Below, piece after piece: positions 10,571-16,830 of a DNA stretch of 16,830 nucleotides. Below the pieces are notes generated by a model. The model saw only the letters and a list, made by a program, of their open reading frames with translations, did not search any database and was not told the origin of the DNA. This DNA is from Pleurotus ostreatus/Saccharomyces cerevisiae fusant (lineage: Eukaryota > Opisthokonta): positions 1 through 16,830 of the forward strand of contig JAMQCK010000734.1 of the NCBI GenBank assembly GCA_024196135.1, given 5' to 3'. Numbering within the stretch: position 1 is the stretch's first letter; each line of letters opens with the position of its first letter. Both the position numbers and the translations under genes were made by a program.

Positions 10571-11238
10571 CTAAGTGCACTGGCCAACTTCTCCCCGCTC
10601 GAGAGCCTCGATAAAGGCGCCCATCGCCCCTTCCTGCGTTTTATAGGTCCCACGGCGAGCGAAAGGAATCCCAGTCGTGTAATAGAAGGCTTCGTGTCTG
10701 TGGGAAGCGTCAGAATGTCGCGCAGTAGCGAAGCTGAAGTACTTACTGCCAACGGTAGACGCCTGGAGCTAATCCGACGAAGACAACATGCCACTGGTGC
10801 CCGGGCTCGACTGCGAAGCGGGAGATTCTGGTATTCGACACCCTAAGGCACTCCGCGCGGCGAGAGCTGTCGAGCCGCCTGAACACGGAGACTACGGGGG
10901 TGGGGAATTCACCCCTCTCATCGGTGCTCCATACGAGGCCGGTCTTGCTGGCGCATTCGTAGGCCAGTCGAGCGGCGTCTTTCGAGCGGAAAGCCTGGTG
11001 GGAGAAGTGTTTGACGCGCATGATTTGCTCCTCGACCTCCGGCCTGGGACTCAATAGTTAGCGTGTATGTACTTCGGTCGAGCCGAAACAAGAGACATGC
11101 GCACCAGGAGAAGTAAACGCCGGACCGGCGACCTATGTAGACGACCCAGGCAGTGTGCGCGGTCGTCCATTCGGGCCTTCCGCAGAAGCGCGGGCGGGAC
11201 TGCGCGGGGGCGTTGCGAACCTCGTCGTCGATGGACAT
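10571..11238 (-). CDS. Small protein with two tandem RNase H1 N-terminal (viroplasmin-type) domains
   Basis: Exons are 11238-11105, 11043-10747 and 10697-10571, giving 185 residues and a TAG stop. Domain 1 starts at about residue 30 with WVVYIGRRSGVYFSW and continues through an alpha-helical part ending near ASKTGLV. Domain 2 starts at about residue 129 with WHVVFVGLAPGVYRW and runs to ALERGEV near the end. Both fit the pattern aromatic-V-V-x-x-G-x-x-x-G-V-Y-x-x-W of the small domain found at the N-terminus of eukaryotic RNase H1, which binds RNA/DNA hybrid or double-stranded RNA, and in caulimovirus viroplasmin proteins. Both introns fall at or next to the conserved Trp codon, which suggests that the domains arose by duplication of an exon pair. 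The first intron (61 bases, GTGCGC donor, GCTAAC branch) splits the Trp codon; the second is 49 bases with a GTAAGT donor and CTGAC branch. No RNase H catalytic domain follows. Such domains are common in Agaricomycete genomes, so the assignment is by motif rather than overall similarity. Confidence 0.75.
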
Positions 11239-11293
11239 GATGCAGAGACGTGCGGGTGTTGCTGGGGTGACGGTACGCACCAACCCTTATCGA

Positions 11294-11302
11294 CCTTATA
11301 TC
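11294..11302 (-). promoter_or_regulatory. TATA-like element upstream of the tandem viroplasmin-domain gene
   Basis: GATATAAGG on the minus strand lies 56-64 bases before the ATG at 11238, a plausible distance for a fungal core promoter with a leader of about 30 bases. It supports the choice of ATG 11238 as the true start rather than an upstream exon. Confidence 0.4.
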
Positions 11303-11507
11303 TCGCTCGGACAGATGGAATTTTGCGAGTCTTCGGCGGAGAAAGCGCCTGAGGTGTGGCTTGCTTCCGCTCCTCGCTGCCGTCTTAATCTCGATCCTTT
11401 GCATTCAAAGTCGTCGCCAGGGAGGACCACGAGGGGGCTGATCAGCTAACAACCTTTTTCATCCGCACTGAAAACCTCACTATTCGGCAGCTAGCATTGT
11501 ACGCAGC

Positions 11508-12261
11508 CTACAATTTGGCGCGGGTAACCCCGCCAAGAACGGAGGTGAGTTCTGCGCGAGCCAAAAAGATCGACGGCAGGTCAGCTGCGCTGAGCCAGAC
11601 CTTTCCAAAGAATTTCCGGGGTATTCGATCGACAAGGACGAAGCTCACCGCTGGGGAGCGGTGCGATAGAAGCGCGCCACATTTCGAGTAGACGGTGCCA
11701 GATGATATAATGAATGAGTTAGTTACGACAGCGCAGTTCGGGCAGTACATGAAGCCAGGAGAGTCCGGCGATACCGAGTAAAGGAAGGGCGCATGATTAT
11801 CTACAGGAGAGGGTCAGCGATGGGACTTGGGGAAAGGAGAAGAGAGAACGGAGACAACGTACCTCCAGGCGATATCAGCGACTCCGCCGGGATTTAGCGT
11901 AGCGATACACGAACCAGGCCTGTATGCTGGCCTTCGACCGCTCGCGGTGCTGGGTTTGTGCGGAATTGTAATCGCCGGGCGCGTTGGGAGACCTACGGGC
12001 GGCTTAATTTAGACAACGAGGAAACGTGTCGTACTTACAGTAGCGATTGAGGAGGGAAGGGACGGACAGGCAGCGGAGCATGTATGAGCGCGGTGCTGCG
12101 CGCTTGTAAAGGTGTAGGTACGATCCGGGACCCTTGCTCGCCTTCAGCAGTCGAGGTCGTGGCAGCGGCGTAGCCGGCGGAGCATTCGGCGTCAGCTAGT
12201 AGGACGGTGAGCAGGAGTACGGGCATGAGCAGACCGGGCACTCACTGGGTTGCGCGCTCAT
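11508..12261 (-). pseudogene. Possible decayed relative of the viroplasmin-type gene
   Basis: Good splice signals are visible on the minus strand. ATG at 12261 is followed by intron 12245-12196 (GTGAGT to ACTAG, 50 bases), intron 12038-11993 (GTAAGT to CGTAG, 46) and intron 11862-11801 (GTACGT to TGTAG, with CTGAC branch, 62). Joined this way, the reading stops at a TGA at about 11877. Just before it the protein reads QAWFVYRY; one frame over, it continues LNPGGVADIAW up to the last donor. Together these mimic the VVxxGxxPGVYxxW pattern of the downstream gene, with an intron next to the Trp as in that gene. After the last acceptor, NHAPFLY resembles QHEAFYY at the same place in domain 2. I infer a frameshifted copy. 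It could also be a short gene of about 96 residues or chance. Confidence 0.3.
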
Positions 12262-12376
12262 GTCGCCTCGAGCTGGAAGGGTGAAGGGGACAAGTTCGCG
12301 TCTTGTTAATTATGACTGCGCTGCCGATAGTTCAACAAGAGCAAACACGAACTGAGCTTGCTGAGCTGGTGCGATT

Positions 12377-12427
12377 CAGGGCCTGGGAAGATCCAACCTC
12401 TGGGTCGATCCAGCGCCTGGATACAGG
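12377..12427 (+). repeat. Structured repeat, copy B (divergent)
   Basis: The segment 12398-12420 matches the copy A core at 19 of 23 positions (CTGGGTCGATCCAG against CTGGGTCTACCCAG). The upstream CAGGGCCTGG and the downstream CCTGGATACAGG give it partial dyad symmetry. The outer ATATAGCTAAA motif is absent. It lies about 190 bp before the start codon of the plus-strand gene at 12616, in the intergenic space between two convergently unrelated genes. It is probably an older member of the same repeat family. Confidence 0.55.
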
Positions 12428-12558
12428 TAGCCTGTCAGTGGCGCTGCAACCGCACGATATTCGGTAAGTAGTAACTTTGTTTGACTGGCGCGCACCGTCC
12501 TTGTCCTTTCTCCCTCATCTCGCGGTCGTCCCTGCGCAAGTCTTCAGCGATAGCAGTG

Positions 12559-12607
12559 GTGAGTGTTCCCCAGTCTTCGACTCACCTCTGTCTGACAAAG
12601 ATTGCAG
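12559..12607 (+). other. Predicted intron in the 5' untranslated region
   Basis: A GTGAGT donor at 12559, a CTGAC branch-like site near 12592 and a TTGCAG acceptor ending at 12607 define a 49-base intron. It ends eight bases before the ATG at 12616. Size and signals equal those of the coding introns in the window. It explains why the frame open from 12481 is not the true start: the sequence upstream of the ATG is partly intron. Confidence 0.55.
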
Positions 12608-12615
12608 CCGTGACG

Positions 12616-15283
12616 ATGGCTCCTCAGGACCCCGCCGCCGAGAAGACCACGAAAAAGAAGTCGTTGAAGTTCAACCTCAAGGGCTGGGCGAGAGGAGCCC
12701 GCGAGGATCTCGTCCTCAGGCCGAACCTCAACAGGTACATCGACGCCTGTCAGCGAGGGTGGCTGGTCGAGCGGAACTGTCTGAGCTCTATCTGCACGCA
12801 ATTCCACGTGCAGATACCTCTCGACCTTGCCGACGATGAGGAGCCCGACTTACCCTTGGCCGACTACAACCCCAACAAGGCATACGACTTTGGTGCAGGA
12901 CTTTCAGACGCCGACAAGGAGAAGCGTCTGCAGCGGATCGAGATGTTGAACAAGGTAAGTGATCACGAGCTCGTGCGACGATTGATGACTCATCAATTGT
13001 CCAGCGCATCCGTCGCTGGCTGAAGTACCGCGCAAGCAAGATCAGCCGCGCTCCTCACTGCAGCATGGACCCAAAAAACAACGCCTACGCCCGACTTCTC
13101 GCGCAGCTCACCGGCTTCCAGAAGCCTCCGAAGGGTCGCTCTCCCAAGCAGCAATTCCAGGTCGAAGAGGGCGACATGTTCCGCTCCCTCTACAAGAGGC
13201 GCTGGGCGGAGGACGTCCTCGATGGCACGAAAAAGGCGAGCGACAGGCCGACGGCGCGCTATCGGACGACAATCGTCGATGAGGAGTGGGACAAGCTGTC
13301 CAAGGCGGAGCAGGAAGGATACGGCGATCGGGCGCAGCAGCTCAGCCAGGCGGCGCACCGCGAGTATGATCGCCTCATGAAGGAGGGACCTAGCAAGGAC
13401 CCGGCTTCACGCCAGGAGTGCGTAGTCCGCTATATACAACATGCTTTCTTACTCACGCCTCGCTGCAGGGCAATCAACCACATCGCCAAATTCGCGGGTC
13501 CCATCCTCCGCGGCATCGAGGAGTACACCGGCCTTCACGCCACCCTCCTCGTTGGCGGTCCCATGCCGAGCTTTGGCGGAGAGATTCGGGTGCACTCCCT
13601 CGCCTCCGGTAACAATCGCGGCGCGGTCCCTGTATCCTGGCCCGAGTGGGAGCCCACCACGTTCAACGAGAACGTCAGGAACCACTTCGCCGCGTACTTG
13701 GAAACGGCATTCAGTGCGTACTCCCTTACTTGAACCCAATACCAGTACTAATCATTCTCTCAGCTGCTGAAGAGAGAGCCGCCGCGGCATTGAACCCCAA
13801 GGACGTGCCGGACGTCCCCGGTCTACCCTCCACCCTCGAAGGTCTCCTTGCGTTTGACGCAGCGGACTCGGACAGCGAGTCCACCTCCGGTTCCTCTGAC
13901 GACGAGGAGTCCGACTCGGAGGACGAGAGACCGGCGCCGCCCAAGAAGCGCAAGCGCGCCCCGGCCAAGAAACAGAAGAAGGCCGCGCGACAAGCCCGCG
14001 CACGCGACATCTCCGCTTCAGAGAGCGACAGCTCTAGCGACGAGGCCCCCGTCACCAAGAAGAGCAAACACGTCCCTGTCAAGAAGTCAAAGCGGAAGGC
14101 GCGCCCGCCCTCACTCAACGTCTCCGCGTCGGAGAGCGACACCTCTGAGGAGGAGTCCCTGGCGAACCAACGCGCGCTTGTCGCTGCGAAGAGGTCGAAG
14201 AAGTCCGCGGGAGCCGCGAGTCAACGCCGCCGAGAGCGCGCTGCCGGCATCTCGACGCCCGAACAACGCACGACTCCCTCGAACAACGCCCCTGCCCCTG
14301 ACCTTGCCGCGCGGCCCCCCGCCCATCTGCCCTCTCCCCACTCCCCAACATCGCGCGCAACACCAGCTGCACCTGGGCCGTCTGGGGGCCTCAAATCTCC
14401 TCGTATTCCACCTGCCGGTACTCTCGACGCCCCCGCCGCAAATCCGTCTGAGCCATCTAGCCCCTCGTCGCGCGCGCCGGTCGCTTCGCAGCCACGGCCC
14501 AAGCCCAAACCAATCCGCAAGCCGTCGCAGCGTGTGCGCGAGGCGATGTCAGCTCCCGCGAGCGATCACGCCACTCGGCCCGCCTCCGAAGCGCCTGCCG
14601 AGAGCAACATGAACCTCGATGCGAGCAAGGAGCAGCCACAAGCGGACGTCGGCTCGGGCAGCGCCGACTCGCAGCGCCCCACCCTCGCCAGCGATGTGGA
14701 GATGACCGACCTTACCCCGGCGGCGAGCACGCAGCCCTCGGGATCAGCCATCGGCGACGTTGCTCGCCCCATCTGTCCCGCCGATGCCGCGGCTTGGTTC
14801 CGCGATAACTTCGAGGTCTTCGATCGCCCGGAGCTCGGCGGAGTGTATCTCAAGCTACTCGGCGCGTGGCAAGCCCTAGAGGCCAAGAACGAGTTCGACA
14901 TCGGTAAAGGCACCAGGCTCCGAGACCCCCGCAAGCCGCCGGTCTTGAAGGCGTGGATTCAAGCGGGCCGCGCGCCTCGGACGAAGAAGATACCCGATAT
15001 CGCCGACGTCGACGCCTTCGCGAAGCAGGTCTGGACATGGTGGGCGAGCTTGCAGCCGGAGGGGCGCGAGGTCGATGCCGAGGGACTGGCGCAACCGAGC
15101 CGCGACGTCGTAGATGACTGGGGCGCGGCACTTGGAGTGCGTGGGCAGAACGGTATGCTCTCTGTGGTCGCTTGTTTATGCTGGTGGGGACTTGCGAACA
15201 ATGAAGCTCAACGTGCGAGCGATGGACTTTGGTGCCGCCTCGTGGAGGACGCGACTTGGGTGTGCGAGCAGATGGCTGGCTGA
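12616..15283 (+). CDS. Large nuclear-type protein of an Agaricomycete-expanded family of unknown function
   Basis: Exons are 12616-12954, 13005-13417, 13469-13713 and 13764-15283, giving 838 residues. The introns are 50, 51 and 50 bases with GTAAGT, GTGCGT and GTGCGT donors; the second is in frame. Residues 1-113 hold a helical N-terminus (about residues 30-60 include NRYIDACQRGW), followed by RRWLKYRASKI at about 116-126. Residues 252-332 form the most recognisable part, with GLHATLLVGGPMPSFGGEIR at 272-291. About 365-460 alternates acidic serine clusters (ESDSEDE, SASESDSSSDE, SASESDTSEEE) with basic blocks (KKRKR, KKQKK, KKSKRK), likely nuclear signals and casein-kinase-2 targets. A Pro/Ser/Ala-rich linker follows. 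The last 170 residues form a Trp-rich domain (KAWIQAGRAP, WTWWASLQPEGR, NGMLSVVACLCWW, WVCEQM). From memory, proteins with a GGPxPxxGGE motif and this C-terminal WW-x-x-LQP domain occur in many copies in mushroom genomes and lack an assigned function. No catalytic motif is seen. Confidence 0.9.
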
Positions 15284-16054
15284 TCTCGTTTTTTTTTGCT
15301 TTCTTTACGAACTTTTCTTGTATCTTCACTTCGTAGCCTCCATCACTATAGTATCTAGCATCTACGTTATATATTTGTTGTATGTGCTCGACTGTGCCAA
15401 GGTCGGACCTCAAAGCAAAGCTGTCGCGTGGCAGTTGACGGTCCATGTTTGGATGGATCACGTGAGCGCGGACTTGGGCAAAATTTTCGACAAGTCGAGG
15501 AGGCGTTGGGGAGCAAAGGGGGTGGATTTATTCAAGAGGGTTGCTAGTAGAGTGACGACGCGTATGTATCCTGCGTAGGAAGAGTGCGAGGGGGGAGGGG
15601 AAAGTGGTATATCGGGCAGAAAACGCTCGTTGTTACTACTAAGGACAAAACATCAGTGTATATCGCGTAGCGCGAAGGCAATCCACGTACCGCATTATAG
15701 TGAAGGAATCGTGGCGCCGGAAGACCGCGATTTGCGAAGGATGACGTGTCGGCGACATTTGTTGGGGCTCCAGCTGCGCGTTGAGGCAGAATAAAGGGAG
15801 AATTGGGGCGAACGTCATCGAAAGGGGGAGCGGGCGATGTAGGAAGCAAAAAAAGCCGAAGGCGCGATCCACGGCGTGAGGAAGCGCGCGAGCGCGCAAT
15901 GAACAGCGGCGGGGGAGGGGCGGTTGCAGCCGGCCATTTGCGCGCTGCCAGTAATCTGGGTAGCGGGGGAAGCAAATGTGCGCGCGCGAGTGCGGCGATA
16001 TGCAGTGAGCGGTAGGCGACATCGGGTAGCCGACGAAGGAGGGCAAGGGGCGCT
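15284..16054. other. Downstream flank and low-complexity stretch without a supported gene
   Basis: The first 100 bases after the stop are T-rich (a T run at 15290-15297) and AT-rich, as expected for a 3' untranslated region. Frames stay open through 15544-16046 on the minus strand, but their translations are Pro/Ala/Arg-rich low complexity and differ between frames without a clear winner. I see no gene. Confidence 0.5.
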
Positions 16055-16143
16055 GGTGGCGGGGCGCGGTGGCGGCGGCGGGGCGCGGCGGCGGCGGGGC
16101 GGCGGGCGGCGGGGCGCGGCGGCGGCGGGGTGGCGGGCGGCGG
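16055..16143. repeat. G-rich 31-bp tandem repeat with G-quadruplex potential
   Basis: Two adjacent 31-bp copies (16080-16110 and 16111-16141) differ at one base; a shortened copy precedes them at 16061-16079. The plus strand is almost only G and C, with at least seven runs of three or four G spaced by short loops, the pattern needed for stacked G-quadruplexes. The base composition changes sharply to AT-rich right after 16144. Confidence 0.8.
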
Positions 16144-16264
16144 ACCGTATGTCGCGGCTGTGGACGGTTTTAGGACAGATCAGAACATATCCTTCAAAGT
16201 CGCATAATAAACCGGTTGTTTTCGCCCATAAAACCAATATCGAACTAATTCCATCAATATTCCA

Positions 16265-16379
16265 CCCCCTGGACCTACCGGGACCTATCCTGGCAGAGGA
16301 CCACCTTGCCAGGCCTTGGGTAGATCCAGGGCCTAAGGCATGACCTGGCCTGGCAAGGTCCAGGGCTATTTAGCTATAT
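16265..16379 (-). repeat. Structured repeat, copy C (right inverted copy) inside a hairpin-rich block
   Basis: Positions 16303-16379 are the inverted counterpart of the repeat at 2711-2786. They share the outer motif TTTAGCTATAT (16369-16379), the same spacing and a core at 16303-16331. The block also contains its own inverted repeat: CCCTGGACCT near 16267 and AGGTCCAGGG near 16356 are perfect complements. A second pair (CCTGGC near 16289, GCCAGG near 16307) sits inside. It could form a long stem and might be a nested MITE-like unit. No matching direct repeats flank it. Confidence 0.7.
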
Positions 16380-16816
16380 TAAAGGGCTTGGGCTCGCTCA
16401 GCCTTGTAAGCGACTGCAAGGTTGAGAGTTAGGGACTTACATTCATAGTCATTGGTGACCTTTACTACGGACGGATCGCCGAGCAGCCGAAGAACACTGG
16501 GCGGAAAGCCCAAAGCTGACAGCACGTTAGGAAGGAACTGCAGATGAAAGTATCGCCTACCGCCAACGACGCGCATGTTGAAAACCATGCTAAAAACGCG
16601 GCTTGAAATCGTTACGCAGTCGATACGACAGTCACCATCAGGCGGGAGTGGGTAGGTACCTCCCGTGCGCACGAGATCGCAGGGTATACCGTATGTCGTT
16701 ACCGTTATCGACACGGCGTCGCGACCTGTGGACACGACCCAAGGAATGAACCAGGGAGCGTCCGCATAGCCCACTATGGGAATATAGACAGGGATGCTGA
16801 AGACGGTCGACGACAT
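16379..16816 (-). CDS. Orphan gene, beta-rich protein of about 145 residues
   Basis: The frame opens with ATG at 16816 and ends with TAA at 16379-16381. The protein starts MSSTVFSIPVYIPIVGYADA and has many alternating hydrophobic and polar residues, suggesting beta strands; there is no clear membrane segment or known motif. Near the 3' end, a GTAAGT, a CTAAC branch and a TTGCAG acceptor lie within only 27 bases. A more normal 55-base intron from a GTAGTA donor to the same TTGCAG would change the last residues to read SLTRLSEPKPFNIAK and stop inside the adjacent repeat. In either model the C-terminus abuts or enters the repeat ending at 16379. Function is unknown; the upstream region lies outside the window, so the N-terminus may be incomplete. 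Confidence 0.55.
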   Translation of the reverse strand: MSSTVFSIPVYIPIVGYADAPWFIPWVVSTGRDAVSITVTTYGIPCDLVRTGGTYPLPPDGDCRIDCVTISSRVFSMVFNMRVVGGRRYFHLQFLPNVLSALGFPPSVLRLLGDPSVVKVTNDYECKSLTLNLAVAYKAERAQAL

Positions 16817-16830
16817 AGTGTGCAGTACGA

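Noticed and set aside
12035..12241. A 68-codon minus-strand frame that seems to start with a secretion signal peptide (MPGLLMPVLLLTVLLADAEC)
   Set aside because: The hydrophobic start lies almost wholly in a predicted 50-base intron (12245-12196) with a GTGAGT donor and ACTAG acceptor. It is more simply an intron translated by chance.
13848..14612. A 254-codon plus-strand frame rich in Arg/Pro/Ser
   Set aside because: It is a shifted-frame shadow of exon 4 of the 838-residue protein, whose charged blocks create open alternative frames.
15544..16237. Proline/alanine/arginine-rich minus-strand open frames
   Set aside because: They are open because of base composition across the G-rich repeat and its flank. 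Three overlapping frames look equally plausible and none has a motif.
2703..16387. Eight-base target-site duplication at the outer edges of the inverted repeats
   Set aside because: The octamers GCACTATG and TAAAGGGC do not match, and no shorter convincing duplication was found.

Overview
The window looks like nuclear DNA from a basidiomycete fungus of the class Agaricomycetes, possibly a polypore; the order is a guess. The reasons are GC-rich, intron-dense genes with introns of about 45-62 bases, donors of the GTACGT/GTGAGT/GTAAGT type, branch sites such as CTGAC and CTAAC, and several gene families typical of mushroom genomes. All exon models below were spliced by hand from the raw sequence. 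In each main model the exon lengths add up to a multiple of three and the protein reads through without a stop.

Layout from left to right. Positions 1-438 are the flank of an F-box gene, with a possible divergent gene leaving the left edge. A single-exon F-box/leucine-rich protein occupies 439-1644 (+). From 1645 to about 3600 I see no convincing gene. That stretch holds a 76-bp structured repeat (2711-2786) and a GC-rich tandem duplication with a 179-bp period (3051-3408). A complete KDZ-family (Kyakuja-Dileera-Zisupton) transposase gene with CxC2 cysteine cluster lies at 7552-3608 (-), with 11 exons and 1143 codons. Just upstream of it on the same strand (9420-7798) is a three-exon gene for a disordered acidic protein with an RG-rich stretch and four SUMO-interacting motifs. 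A gene-poor kilobase follows. Next comes a small three-exon gene (11238-10571, -) with two tandem RNase H1 N-terminal (viroplasmin-type) domains and no RNase H catalytic domain. A possibly decayed relative sits upstream of it (about 12261-11508, -). A four-exon gene at 12616-15283 (+) encodes an 838-residue protein of a mushroom-expanded family of unknown function, with alternating acidic and basic blocks. The right end has low-complexity sequence, a G-rich 31-bp tandem repeat (16055-16143), a strongly structured repeat (16265-16379), and a beta-rich orphan gene (16816-16379, -).

How the parts may work together. The 76-bp repeat at 2711-2786 and the 77-bp repeat at 16303-16379 are inverted copies of each other and enclose 13.7 kb containing the transposase and all the chromatin- or nucleic-acid-type genes. 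One reading is a large KDZ-type element carrying cargo. The other is that the repeats are merely members of a dispersed hairpin family. A third, more distant copy (12377-12427) and the absence of a target-site duplication favour caution. The F-box gene and the orphan gene at the right edge lie outside this interval.
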